Source: a virus. From it: 32,411 bases of DNA. The position numbers and the translations under genes are program-made. Positions 14,610-26,871 of the stretch are shown here, piece after piece; the stretch's first letter is position 1, and every line of letters starts with the position of its first letter. The notes under the pieces were generated by a model. The model was not told where the DNA came from, made no database searches, and worked only from the letters and a program-made list of their open reading frames with translations. The stretch lies in the IMG/VR virus record IMGVR_UViG_3300005264_000032, positions 1 through 32,411 of that record; one strand, written 5' to 3'.

Positions 14610-17600
14610 ATGGAAAACACACTTGAAATTGAAGTAACAGCCGATTTGTCCAGATTGGAGAAAAAACTAAAATGAGCTAGTAATGAGATTACTCAATTTG
14701 CGAGAAAAGCAGAGAAAAATTTAACAATAGATCCAAAGTTCAACGAGGAAGCTATAAGGAAAGAATTGGAAGATGTAAAGATAATAGCTAGAGATACTGG
14801 GAAAGAATTAGACAAAGCTATGAAATCAAGATTTGTTGAACTTAGTGTAAAGGCTGATAGGTTCAAGAATGAAATAAAAAGACTTGAAGATTTGAAAAAG
14901 AGATTATCAACACCGGCTGAACTTAGAGTTGATGCTAAGATTTTGGCAGCAGAGAAAAAAATAAAAGACCTTGCAGATAAAAAGGAATCATTAAAGCAAT
15001 CTACAAAGATAGTTGTAACAGCGGAAACAGCAAGAGCTACAAAGGAAATAGAAGAGTTGGTTTTTGCAAAAAGAGATGCCTCTAAAGAAGAAAAAGCTAA
15101 AATAAACGTAGATATAAGTGAAGCAAGAGCAGAACTAAGTGCATTCAAGGCTGAAAAGACAAAAGACACATCAGATGAGGTCATAAAAATAGATATAGAA
15201 TCAAAAGCAGCTAGAAAAGAATTAAAGAGTTTGAAGAAAGAGAAAGATGGTGTGACAAAGCCGTCTACTGCTAAAATACAGCTAAAGGTAGATGATTTTA
15301 AAAGTAATTTAGTAGAGGTTAATAGATGATTGTTAAATCTCAGGAATACATGAGAAGATGTTACAAGTAGATTAAAAACAAAGTTTTGAAGTCTAAGTAA
15401 ATCGCTTAGGACAGGGCTTCTGTCTACTTTCTGAGCATTTAGTATAGCCGGTGGTATTGCTGCTGGGCTTAGATGAATAAGTAGATTTTTGGGAGATTCT
15501 GTGAAAGCAGCTATTGAGTTTGAAAGTGCATTTATATGAGTTAAAAAAACAGTAAACGCAACTGCTTTTGAACTTAATGTGTTTCAGAAAGAGCTAGAGG
15601 ATTTGTCAAAAACAATACCATTGACATTCGAGGAGCTATCAAAAATAGCTGAGCTTGGTGGTCAAATGGGTGTTGGTATTGATGACTTAAAGATATTCAC
15701 AGAAACTGTAGCACAGATCTGAGTTACTACGAACCTTACATCAGAAGAAGCCGCACTGGCATTTTCAAGAATATCTAATGTGCTTTGATTGCCATTAGAA
15801 AATGTAGATAAATTAGCAAGTTCAGTTGTTGCACTTGGTAATAATTTTGCTGCACAGGAGTCTGAGATAGTTAATTTCACACAAAGAATAGCTGGGGCTG
15901 GACACATTTCAAACCTTACTGTTTGAGACATCACTGGTATATCAACAGCATTTACATCTGTTGGAATACAGGCAGAAAAAGGAGGAAGTTCAGTTAATAA
16001 GGCATTACTAAAGATAAACGATGCTGTTATAAGAGGTTGAGACGATCTCGATAGATTCGCAAAAGTAGCTGGTCTTTCCGCAGATGAGTTTAAAAATAAA
16101 TGGAAAAAAGACGCAGGTTCTGCATTTACATTGTTCGTGGAGGGTCTATGAGAATCTGGAGATAGTGCAAATGCAATAATATCAGATTTGATATGAAATA
16201 CATCAAAGGTAAAAGAGGCGTTTCTGAATTTAGCTGGTGCTGGGGATTTACTTAGGAGATCAATGCTTCTTTGAAATTCAGCATATAATGAAAATAACGC
16301 ACTACAAAGGGAGGCAGCACTTAGATTTGGGTCTACGAAGAGCCAACTACAGTTGCTTACTAACGAAATGGAACTACAGAAAAAAGAGATATGAGAGTCG
16401 TTATTGCCTGCTGTTTTGAAACTTAAAAAATGACGATTAAATGTACAATCATGAGTAGCTTCTGCTGTGGAAGCTTTCGATAGGTTGAGTTCTTCTTGAA
16501 AAACTCTTATGAGTGTTCTTGGGGCTTGAGGACTTGTTTGAATCTTATCTTTGATAAGTTGACCATTAGCTATAATAGTTTGAGGAGTAGCTTTGTTTAC
16601 AACAATAGTAAGTAGGGCATCAAGTGCTATGTCTAAGCTATGAGACGAGTCAGCTACAGCTAAGGATAAAATGCTATGAATATCTGACCAAATGATTGAT
16701 ATAGAAGACCAACTAGATAAATTGACTAATGCTTATGTCAGTTGAAAAATATCAATGAAAGAATATGAGAAACAAACAGCTTGATTAAAAGACGAACAGG
16801 CTAAACTAGCTGATTCTTACGATAAAATATTGGACAGACAGCAACAAATAGCTAATGCTGACAAGAAAAAAGCAAAAGCAAATAATTCAATAAAAAAATC
16901 TATATCAGAGAGGCGTAAAGAAGAAGATAAACTAGCTGATGCAGAGGCACGTCAAATATTATTACAGACAGACCTACAAAGAAAGTTAGATGCTGGGGAA
17001 ATAACACAATCTGAATATAATAAATCAATAGCTACTGCAACCAAAATTTATGAAGATCAGAAAATAAAAACTAGTGATGCTATAGACTCATCAAAAAAAA
17101 TAGTTGAAGCAAAAGCAAATGAAATAGCATTATGGGATTTCTTAACAAATTCTGTTGAGTGAAGCACAGAGGCACAAGAGATATTTGATAGTATTACACT
17201 TGATTGAGATTGAGCATCTGCAGAGATACTAAAGGTGGCAAACGCTCATGGTATAAATGCTCAAAAAGCTATAGATGATGCAAAAGCTCAGATAAAAGCA
17301 CTACAAGCTATGCAAGCACTGATGTGAGCAAGCACTGAGTGAGGTAGTATGTTAGAAAAATTTATAGGGAAAGTGTGAAATATTTTGCCAACATCTTGAT
17401 TGATAAAGAGCAAAAAGGCAGTAGAAAATTTGGACAAAAAAATACTTGAGCTGGAAAATACTATAAGGGTTTGATCGTGATTGGCTGATGGTTCTTTTTG
17501 ATTAGAATGACTTAAAATAGTAAACGAGAGCGAAATAAAAGATTTTCTATCTGAGGTAAAATGATGAACAAGAAAGATTCTAAATGAAGAGTGAGCTTTG

Positions 17601-19406
17601 AGTAAAGAACTATGAGAAGTGAACGATAAGATTTCTATGTCTGTTGATTGATCACAGGAACAAGCAGATCTACTAGAGTACCAAAAAAAATTAGTAACGC
17701 AATTGAATGCGTTAGAAGATCCAGATGTTTGACCGTGAAATCCAAAAAGAACTAGTGCAATAGAAAAACAAACAGAGCTAATAAAGGCTATGGCGTACGC
17801 AGACATGATAGCTATCAAAAATTCAAAGGATGCTGAAATTGATAAGGCTAGGCAGATAGTGGCTATCAATGAGGATATGCAGAGGAAATTGAATGCTCTT
17901 AAATGAAATTCATCAAAAAATTTCTTGGAAGACGCTAATGAGATTATCAAAAAACGAAACGAGCAGAAAGAAACTTGAGTAAAAGCATATAACGATATAT
18001 GAAGTTCTATAGAAGACGTAGTGTCTTCACTAGCAGAATTAAAAGATGAAATATCTGATGTGAATGATAAGATATCTGATGTAAATGCAGATGCAGTAAA
18101 GGATATACAAGAGAGGTATGTTGAGATAGGGGATGATATAAGGGACAACGCTGATGAAATAATAGCACTTAATAGGGAAATAGAGGACACTGTATCTACT
18201 TCTTGATCATTAGAAGACCAACGGAAAGAGGTATCTTGACACATATCAGATTCAGAAAAGGCTATATGAGGGTATCAGAAATCCATAGAGTGAATAATTT
18301 GAAAAACTGAGGATTTGAATACAACTACTGAGGAGTGAATAGCAAAAAGATATGTAGAAATATGACATGAATTAGACACGGCTAATGGGAAACTTGATGT
18401 ACTAAATGCCAAAACTACACTTACAACAGAAGAGGCTCAGAAGAAAGCAGATTTAGAGGCTGAGATATTAAAGTTACAGCAAGAACAAGCATTGGCTTCA
18501 TGAAATATAACACAAGCTGATATAGATAAGGCTACAACAATAGATACAGAATCCCAGACAGAGAGACTACTAAGACAGAGAGATGAAAAGAAAGCTATAT
18601 ATGATCAAGAACTTGCAGATCTTGAAACCAAACTTGCTGAGGAAAACCAGAAAATTAGTTGATATTTAACAAAGGAGGCAAATCTTAGGAGTGTGTTAGA
18701 TCAAAGAGAAATAGATGACCAAAGGAAAAAGCTTGCAGTACTCCAGGAAGACCTTAGGATAGCATACGAGGAAAGAGCAGCTCTACAGAAAGAGCAAGCA
18801 CAGGCAGAGGCTAATCTCACTGATGCACAGAAACAAGAAGCTAGAGATAATCAGAAAAAAACTGAGATAGAAAATATCCTTGAAGACAGAGATATTAAAT
18901 TAAAAGCACTTAATGATGAATTAACCGATCTAAAGACACAGCAAGACGAGAAAATAGCTCTATTGAAAGACTATTATTACAATGCTATTGTTTTGAGGAA
19001 AGAGTATTTGGATAAGTTCTGAGAAAAGCTAAAATTTGAAGATATAGATTTGGAAAAATTCAAGAAAGATTTGGAGTCTGTAAACATATCTGACGTGCAG
19101 TTGCAATGATTCAAAAAAGACCAGGAAAAAGTATCTTGACAAGATGATGCAGTCAATAAGCTAGAGGAGGTTGCTAAATTGTTTGAAAAAGTTAATGTAG
19201 AAAGTAATGATAACATATGAGTATTAAAAAGAATATTATGACAAGTGATTGATTTAAAGGTTGCTGCTACACCGAAATTAGACGCACAAGGGCAGACAAA
19301 TAACGACTATACAAGGATTGTTAATATGAAAAACAATTATAATATAGATTGATTAGTAACTGCAGAAAGTGTAGCAAGGGCAATAACTAGAGCATTAAAA
19401 CTTTAA
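14610..19406 (+). CDS. Tail tape measure protein
   Basis: A 1598-residue protein, the longest in the window; its length sets tail length and it aids DNA injection. Residues 1-240 are charged coiled coil. A hydrophobic stretch at about 268-292 (LLSTFGAFSIAGGIAAGLRG) is followed by the family core at about 300-480: FESAFIGVKKTV, FEELSKIAELGGQMGV, LTSEEAALAFSRISNV and VVALGNNFAAQESEI, as in the tape-measure family. A second membrane-like region lies at about 636-668 (SLISGPLAIIVGGVALF). The rest is extended coiled coil to the end. Under the standard code the gene falls into pieces of fewer than 200 residues, because UGA is frequent after residue 240. The ATG at 14610 was chosen among three close ATGs as the one in frame. 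Confidence 0.93.
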
Positions 19407-19422
19407 CCATAAACAAATGTAA

Positions 19423-20262
19423 ATGATCTGAAAAAATTATGTATACAAAGGGCTAGATTTGTCTGTTTCTAACTTAAGAAACACAAACATAGTTTTGACA
19501 AACATAAACCCAAGCACGATACAGAGAAGTGAAATTACTGATAACGCCAATGACCATGGAAGCGTTGCCAGTAATACGCTTGAGTCTTGAAGATTATTTA
19601 CATTTGAGGGTTATTGTTTCTGAATGACAAAGGAAGCTAGGGGTATAGCTTGGGAGCTTCTTAATTCTTCAATAAACATTGAAGCTTTCGTTGATTCAGA
19701 CCCATTCTATGACCTTACATTTCAAACAGATAGATGAGAAAATCGTTATGTGAAAGCTAAGGTAGAAAAAAAACCTACACAGAAAAATTGACTATGTGAA
19801 CCTAGGATATATTTTGTATTTGAATTATATGCACAGACTAATGCAATACTTGACCCAGCAGAGCAGACATCAAGTGGTACAACATCTGTATTTTGATGAA
19901 CAAGTTTTGCTAATAAATTTTGAGACTGACGAAGAGGGCATTCTGGTGGTGTAACATGTGTTAATGCTTGAAACTATAAGGCTTGATGTGAAATAACAGT
20001 TACATGAACAATGGTAAACCCGCTTATCAAAAACCTTACAAATTGATTAGAATATAAAATAAATTGAACAACTACCAGTCTTGTCCTTGATAGCAGGGAC
20101 TGAGACTGGGCTGTAACCGATTGATGAGCAAACATAAAAAACAAAAGAGAATATTGAAAACCTATATTTTTATCTCCAGGCAGCAACGACATTATAGTTA
20201 TGTCAGATTCATGATCATGAACTGTAACTGTAAAGTGGAACTCTGCTCGAAACTCTTATTAA
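19423..20262 (+). CDS. Distal tail protein (Dit-like)
   Basis: A 279-residue protein. It starts MIGKNYVYKGLDLSVSNLRN, then has ITDNANDHGSVASNTLESGR and FEGYCFGMTKEARGIAWELL, followed by LTFQTDRGENRYVKAKVEKK and a beta-rich C-terminal domain (VTVKWNSARN at the end). The layout of an N-terminal belt domain and a C-terminal galectin-like domain, directly after the tape measure, is that of siphovirus distal tail proteins. Twenty of 29 glycines are UGA. The start is ATG at 19423; the ATG at 19416 is followed at once by TAA. Confidence 0.8.
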
Positions 20263-20263
20263 C

Positions 20264-21304
20264 ATGGAAATAGTAGCAAAAATATATGAACATTATCGGT
20301 CTTCTGTAATATTAGACCAAATACAGATAAAATCTAAGTTATCAATAGAGGATGAACTTGGGAATTTTTGAACAGCTGATTTTGATGCTACATCATTATC
20401 GCTTGTTGAATACAATAAGATAGAGCTGTACGAAGCCGGGAGTCCAGACACGTTGGTATTCAAGGGGTTGGTACATCAACCACTCAAAGAAATAACCGCT
20501 CTTAAAAATAAAACACAGATGGTGTGCAGGAGTGAAATGGCTATAATGTTGAGTAGAAAAGTATTAGCAGCTAGGACAAAAACAGATACGATAGAAAATA
20601 TTATAAATGAATTACTTGGTGATTATAATACGCTTTGAGAAAACTGGACAAGTCAGATAGATCTTACGAAAACTGTAACGATAGATTATAAGGTATGAGA
20701 TGTATATTTCTGAATATTTAACGAATTATCTTTACAGTGATGAGGTTATTGGACAATAGAAAATTCCAAAATAATTATGAAAGAACTATTGTGAACAGAT
20801 AGAACATATTGAAGTTGATTTACTGAGATTCTTTTTGATAAAACACACGATTCCAACGTGTCTAGCTTAAAAATAGTTGGATTGTCGACAAGAGCAAATA
20901 TAGTTGTAGGTGTAGATTATAGCAAGAATACAGTAACAAAGCAGGATATGTCTTGAGGCGTGATATACTGAGTACACGTAGAAACATTTAGAGATGGAGA
21001 CCTTGCTGACAAAACACAGCAATTATTAGATAGGATGAACATAAGACAAAGGGTGCTTAATTTAGATATAGATCCAAATAAAAACATATCTGCCAATATT
21101 GGAGACAAACTACATTTGAGAATAGAAAACGTAGATAATATGGAGGATATATCGTCTGACATACTTGTTGTTAAAAAAGAAATAGTTTATGACTTCTGAC
21201 AAAAGAAAGTACTACTTACCGTTTGAGAAAATTTAATACAAGAGGATAGTCTATGAAATATACTTGTTAATATTAAAAGGGATGTTGATAGGCAAAAAAT
21301 ATAA
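20264..21304 (+). CDS. Baseplate hub / tail-associated protein
   Basis: A 346-residue protein. It starts MEIVAKIYEHYRSSVILDQI, has a beta barrel-like first part (IELYEAGSPDTLVFKGLV), a helix TIENIINELLGDYNTL, GDVYFGIFNELSLQGGGYW and VSSLKIVGLSTRANIVVG, and a final beta part with ILVVKKEIVYDFGQKKVLL. The motif order is that of gp27-like hub or Gp37-like siphovirus tail proteins that sit below the distal tail ring. It lacks the long lytic or fibre extension of larger Tal proteins; later genes may supply those. It starts two bases after the Dit stop. Confidence 0.75.
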
Positions 21305-21312
21305 GTCAATAA

Positions 21313-21340
21313 TTGCAAAAAAAACAAAAATAAGTATATT
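21313..21340 (+). promoter_or_regulatory. Promoter TTGCAA-16-TATATT for adhesin genes
   Basis: TTGCAA at 21313, an A-rich 16-base spacer and TATATT at 21335, placed nine bases after the hub stop and 28 before the fibre start. It has the same hexamers and spacing as the promoter at 7840. Confidence 0.75.
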
Positions 21341-21367
21341 ATTTTTAATTACATAATAAGTAAGATT

Positions 21368-23668
21368 ATGGCACAAAAGACAGCTTTTCTTAATTCTGAT
21401 GCTCCTAGTTTCAACAAGGATTACCATCACACAATGATACTTGACTATTTGCTCAATAACGCTTGAGTAATGTTTTCTAATCTAGTGACAAAACCAGAAT
21501 TTACACTTTGAGACAACACAATATCAAGTGGTTCGGCCGTCGTTAAATGTACAAAAACCGCATGACCATACACAGGAGAGTCTACGCTTTCTTTGTTCCA
21601 GTCAACAACTGCAGAGCCAATAGATACAACAGGAAATAAAAAGATATTTATAGAAATACCAGATTGATTTGTTAATGATCCTACTACAATCACAGAGGCT
21701 GTTACTACTGGGTTAAACTTAAATATAGGTAGTATAAAAAGTGAGGCTACATACCCTACACATACAAACTATATCCCTCTATGGGAGGTTACTTGAGGGG
21801 ATTGGGCAAATGCTGTAGATGTAAGACCAACAATAAGAAAATTTGGTAGGAAAAATTCGTTAGTATATTTCGATGACAATTGAGTTGAATACAATATAGA
21901 CCTTACATCTGATAGTATAGGTAAATATCTTATGAGTAATTGACCAGGGAATGCACCAACATTAGAGAGTGCTAGTGCTTGACTAGAAGTTCCAACAATA
22001 AAAGAAAGAGTAATAGCATGAGAAGATTTGCTAGAAGCTGACGCACTGTATCATGAAAAAATGCCAAATCTATGAGACGCTAATTACGAGCTAGCATTGT
22101 GAGATAGTGGGTCTCATGTAAGCAGATCTTTCAAAATAATATGAAATGGAGGTACTTCTGCAGATATAACACTTGTACTTGCAAATTTCTGAGCTGCAGC
22201 TGATAATGTCACAGTAAGAATAGAATGAGACAATTTATGAAAACCAGATGGGGCACTTATTGATGTGGATGCTCATGGATCACTGTCATGATGATCTATA
22301 GGGTCTACACTTAGTGATAAAACAATATCATTTGCATCATCCATAACAATACCAGATTGACTTGTTTGTCATGTTGTTATAAGTAGGAGTTGATGAACAT
22401 CTGCTACAAATTATTATACAATAGGTGTAGCAGAAAGTAGAAAAACAAGATCATTTATACAAAATATATATAATTGATCAACATGGGCTACGAACGATTC
22501 ACATAGACCATATATAGAGTTAGATAGTATGCATATAAATATTAGATGTAAAGCATCTGCTGACTATTACTACCAATCTGATGTTACAGGATTCTGCCAA
22601 CAGAATACATCAATTTGACAAGAGTTCGTACAAGAATCAATGTGATTTTGTTCTTTGTTTACTGGTCTTAATTTAACGAACTGATTGTATTATTTATCCG
22701 ATGTACACTGAGCAATAACTCAAAATCCATCTGGAGCTGAGGTGTATGTTGTCGTTTGAACAGCTATATCTGACACGACTTTACGTATGTATGATCATGA
22801 ACAGTATAATCAATGAGCTGTTACAGTGTGATCACAATGACAATTCGACACAATAGATAATGCCATAAGGGCAGGAGCTAAATATATGTATGTGACATCA
22901 GATCAAGTTGTAAATCTTAGAGCTTATTGAGTAGAAATAAAGGCAGATGGTATAAGAATTACATTTAATGACAGATTGTCCTACTCAAAAATAAGTAATG
23001 CTAGGGTCTCTATAGACCTTACTAATGACGCCATGAGAACTGAGTTCTACAGATGTTCAGAGGTTCATAACATAGAGGCTACGCACACTGGGTTAGGTAA
23101 GGTATGAACATATTGTAGGTTTGTAGACTGTACTGACATAAGGCTACAAGCTACACAAACTGTAAATACCAACCAATCTAGTTTTATAAATTGTAGTGTA
23201 AATTTAACAAGTACATGAGCATACGACATAACAGTTTGACGGGCATCTGTAGATACTAACGGTTCAACCTTCACACTTAACACATCGACACAAGTTAAAT
23301 TATCGAATATTAATTGATGTGGTATTGGTATTAATACCGCAACAGTTGCTAATTTAAAAGATGTATCATTATCAACAATAACATTTAATGCTGGTCTAAA
23401 CTATGAATTAAATATATCATGAAATTCAGACAATATTATAACATGAAATACTTTCGGTGGTAATTGAACATATACATCACAAAATTGTGTTGTTAAATGA
23501 GATTGAAATAACGATAGAGTTATGTTTTGTAATAACATAATAAAGAGTAGGTTAAAATTTGAAGATATAAACAAAGGTATGCTATGTAATAATATGGCTG
23601 TAACATTGGTGGCTAGTACTTGATGTTCAGAGGTTACAGAGGTAAATAATTCAGACTATTACGCATAA
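21368..23668 (+). CDS. Tail fibre / receptor-binding protein with beta-helix
   Basis: A 766-residue protein. The N-terminal 200 residues look like a virion-anchoring domain: FNKDYHHTMILDYLLNNAGV, a region with IFIEIPDGFVNDP and YIPLWEVTGGDWANAVDVRP, then a linker. The middle is a Gly/Ser/Thr-rich beta region. From about residue 480 it reads like a right-handed beta-helix: repeated short strands with Asn, Ser, Cys and Val at regular spacing (YRCSEVHNIEATHTGLG, CRFVDCTDIRLQATQ, SSFINCSVNLTSTG, LSNINGCGIGINTATVANL). Such folds bind or cleave surface polysaccharide. I see no catalytic motif. UGA glycines are very frequent. Confidence 0.75.
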
Positions 23669-23693
23669 TATTTAATATATAATAATTATCAAA

Positions 23694-24032
23694 ATGGATG
23701 TAATAATTAGCAACTCATTGTCTGTACAAGACTCATGAGAAGTTCAAACTTCTTTAAAAAATTCAGAAACAATATCTGACTTTACAGAAATAGAGAGAAA
23801 TAAACAAGATCTACTTCCAGGAGCTGTTTGAGAGGTACTTGACTTTTGACACATAACAAGTCCAAAATACATAAAACTAACAGCTACAGAGTCTGTGAAT
23901 GTATCTTTTTGAGGTGGTTCTGTGATGAACAACGTGTCAATAATTGAAATAAAATGAGAAATAGGTACTATAACTGTAGACAATACAAGTACTACAGAGG
24001 TTTCTAAATTGGACTTCATAGTAATGGAGTAG
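23694..24032 (+). CDS. Hypothetical tail-tip protein, 112 aa
   Basis: A 112-residue acidic, beta-rich protein (MDVIISNSLSVQDSGEVQTS), with a middle LLPGAVGEVLDFGHI and FGGGSVMNNVSIIEIKGEIG. It may be a small assembly partner or accessory domain of the fibre upstream or the protein downstream. No family recognised. The leader before it is AT-rich with no ribosome binding site. Confidence 0.65.
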
Positions 24033-24057
24033 TAGTTTTACAATATAAAAAGCGGAT

Positions 24058-24714
24058 ATGTTTATTAGAAATAAATCGGCAGATACACAAACAGGAATAG
24101 ATACTGGTCTTATTGGATTCTCATCAATATCTGTAGTTCCATGATATGTCTTTCAATGTGATGACGATGTTTGAACATGTTTAGTACAGTGATATTCTGA
24201 TATATTTGAAATAGTATTAGCACTAACTGGGTTATGATGAGAGGCGAATACTGGATCTAATCTCTGATGATGAGAATGAGTATTTGAAAGTAAATCATGA
24301 GTTGTGCTACAATTCAAATCAATCACAGCTTGAGCCAATATATCGCTATCTTCAAGTTGAACGGAACTCGAAATATCATCTACAAATACCGCACCAGTTC
24401 AGCACCAGGTTGATTTTAACGACAACTCTACTGAGTATGTAGTATTAGGTGCTATAGCAACGTATAGATCGTTCATTATTGAATATACACTCGAATGAAA
24501 CGGTATGTATGAAGTTGGGTATATGTACATCATCCACGATTGAACAAATGTTGATATGGATCACGAATATGCTGGTAACCCAGATGTTGTAGATGATATG
24601 GCGTATTCAGTTGATATAAATAGCTGAAACGTGAGGTTGGTACTACAGTCAATAAATGTATGAGGTTCGTTAAAATTCAGATACACGGTTAAGTATATAG
24701 ATATAACTACTTAA
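24058..24714 (+). CDS. Tail structural protein with GGGEGVF motif
   Basis: A 218-residue protein. Residues 55-100 contain LGGEANTGSNLGGGEGVF, then KSGVVLQFKSI, AGANISLSSSGTELEIS, a widespread motif of phage tail and fibre proteins that I recognise by eye. The glycines of L-GG-E and NL-GGG-EG are UGA runs, which is strong independent support for UGA as Gly. The C-terminal half is beta-rich (YVVLGAIATYRSFIIEYTLE, VGYMYIIHDGTNVD), resembling a small fibre tip or trimerisation domain. It lies in the adhesin series. Confidence 0.75.
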
Positions 24715-24741
24715 TATTTTATATTATTCTTTATTAAGAAA

Positions 24742-25554
24742 ATGGAAGTTAAAAAGTATGGTCTCTCAGGAATTGGAGATAATGTTGAACTAAGTAAGGG
24801 TGGTTCAAGAATTAAAGAGAATGCAGGTGTTATTGAAGCTCGTAACGCTGCTGACGCAGATTACGTTATTGTTAGGGGAGCTGATCCTGTAAACGACAAT
24901 GATCTTGTTACTAAAAAGTATTTAGAAAACAGAGCAAGTATCTATGTTACAGCTCAAATTGATGGATCTATTCCTACTGCAGCTATGGCTGCTGGGACAT
25001 TTGCATTGGTTACTACAGCTGGAAACGGGTATTTATTGAAAGAAGTATATAGAAGTGATGGTTCTAACTGGGTTCTAGTTAATACACCAGAGGGTATCGT
25101 AATATCAGTTACAGACGATCTTATTGGTGGTACAGATACATATTTTGGAGACCACACATATATGCGAGATGCTGATGGTTCTACTTGGGTAGACCTTTGA
25201 CCAGCTCAAGCAATTACAAAGGTAATGAAATCTGAAAGAGCTTCATTAGTGTTCAATACTGCATCACCACTAAACATTGGTTCTCAATTGCCAAGTAACG
25301 CTATTGTTACTAAAATAATTGTAAATGTAACAACAACATTTGATGGTACTACAGAAAGTACAATTGAATTTGGAGATTCTGGTAATACAGCTAGATTAGG
25401 TGCTACATCTGATGTAAACCTAGCAGTAGCTGGTACTTATGAAATATCTTGCTATCATGAATATGTGGCTGCAACACAAGTTATTGGTACATACACACAA
25501 GATTCTGCAACTCAAGGAGCTGCTGAAATTATTATGGAGTATTCTATCCAATAA
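24742..25554 (+). CDS. Virion structural protein with almost no UGA, 270 aa
   Basis: A 270-residue protein. It starts MEVKKYGLSGIGDNVELSKG, has VIEARNAADADYVIVRGADP, then NDNDLVTKKYLENR, a pattern common in phage tail-tip proteins. A middle SDGSNWVLVNTPEGI and TYMRDADGSTWVDL are followed by a beta sandwich at 160-270. A single UGA at 25198 (residue 153) joins the halves; all other glycines are GGN. A standard-code call would split it into 152 and 109 residues. Low UGA use matches the major capsid and tail genes and suggests high expression. A long hairpin overlaps its stop. Confidence 0.8.
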
Positions 25555-25600
25555 TATTTTAGGTTGGGCAACTGGGCAGTCTAACCAATAAATATTATTG
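25549..25600 (+). terminator. Long hairpin terminator
   Basis: CAATAATATTT pairs with AAATATTATTG, enclosing a second stem GGTTGGGC/GTCTAACC (two G-T pairs) with an AACTGGGCA loop; TTTTATATTG follows. The outer stem includes the stop codon of the upstream gene. Confidence 0.85.
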
Positions 25601-25621
25601 TTTTATATTGTTTTTAATTAT

Positions 25622-26221
25622 ATGTGAATATTTAAGAACATATTATGAACTATGGCTACAAAGTTCGTTATATGAAAAGCGTACACAGCACCTACACTAG
25701 ATAACGAAGCAGCTCCGAAAAAATATATAGATGACACATTGTCGTCTGGTAATTTTGTAATTAATTGAGCTTGGATTAAACAATCTGAAAACACAGTTTG
25801 AGCTACTGAGATAGTTTTATCTGACACCCCTATGAGTTGAGAGGCAGGGCTAATGGTCTTCAAACAAGACTCAGGTATCCACCGAACAGAGCCAGACTAC
25901 ACATATGACGCAGTAAATAACAAGATAACATTCACAGCATTAGTTGCAGGGGAGTTTGTAGAGATTAGGTATATGAAAGTTAATTCTTGAACAGCTTGAA
26001 TCGTGCCATCTAAGGTAAATGATGAGTCATGGGCAGCTACTGGGGTAACACATACAGTTACAGATGCTGGCGTAACGACAGACACAGTAATATTGGGTCG
26101 AACAGTTACCGCAGGGACGCAAGTAGGTTTTTGGGAATTCACTATGGCGAATGGGTCATTTACTATAACAAGTTCAGCTAGTGAAGTAGCTGGTTTAACA
26201 TTTAATTATGTAATACTATAA
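25622..26221 (+). CDS. Tail-tip protein, 199 aa
   Basis: A 199-residue beta-rich protein. The first part, TKFVIGKAYTAPTLDNEAAP followed by KKYIDDTLSSGNFVI, resembles the virion-linking head of neighbouring adhesins (Y-I-x-x-T motif). Then come a beta domain and a Thr/Val-rich end (GVTHTVTDAGVTTDTVILG, FTITSSASEVAGLTFNYVIL). The ATG at 25622 is used here; an in-frame ATG at 25652 (MATKF) could equally be the start. The next ATG is five bases after its TAA. Confidence 0.7.
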
Positions 26222-26225
26222 AAAT

Positions 26226-26855
26226 ATGGCAAACAATAGTTGAAATCCTATAGACACAGACCTAGTTGCTGGGAATGTGAAGAATGGTGTAGATATATTC
26301 GGTGTGGTAGGGAGCTATAACTGAGATTCCATAGCAAACTGATGATCAATAATGATAGAAGATTCTCGGAAGTTTTTTGATTTTTGAGATAGCGCTACAG
26401 GGGCTACTGGTGTCTGAGTTGAGAGAACTTTTTTCTACGTAGTATGATGATATTCTTATGTGTTCTTGTTTGCAGACAAACGTAGAGGTGGGGGGACAAT
26501 GAGGATGTATTGAGGTATATTAAAAATAGACAATACAACTTGAGTTGTTGTAAGAGAAGGAAGTCTTGAGGCGAACAAAACGGTTTTATATAGACCAGAC
26601 TCTGTATATGTTGATTGAAACATACATACAATGTGCTATGATAGTGATTGAGAAAATGCCTATCAGTTTGATGATAGTTCTGATACATTGTCGTATGTAG
26701 CATCTTATACAAGAAGTGGGACAAAACAGACGACAGCAGTGACATGAACAATTATGTGACAAAATTATTGAACTAATAATTTAGCAATATGATACAGTGT
26801 ATGAGCAACTGTACATGATATCATAATTTCACAGCTTGGTATAAAACAAATTTAA
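26226..26855 (+). CDS. Tail fibre-like protein with anchoring motif, 209 aa
   Basis: A 209-residue protein. Near the N-terminus, DTDLVAGNVKNGVDIFGVVG matches the short motif L-x-x-x-N-[IV]-K-x-GV-x-IFGV-x-G widespread in phage tail-tip and fibre proteins. The remainder is a beta-rich domain (TFFYVVGGYSYVFLFADKRR, NTTGVVVREGSLEANKTV) rich in Tyr, Ser and Gly that could be a carbohydrate-binding sandwich; no known family identified. Many glycines are UGA, including GG pairs. Confidence 0.7.
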
Positions 26856-26871
26856 TTTCTAATAAACCCTA

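Noticed and set aside
16237-16419. Short plus-strand ORF inside the tape-measure gene
   Set aside because: Lies in a different frame from the continuous 1598-residue tape-measure reading frame under UGA=Gly.
25198-25200. Gene end at the UGA of the 24742 gene
   Set aside because: UGA is Gly throughout, the frame continues to TAA at 25552 in similar GGN-biased codon use, and the terminator lies at the later stop.
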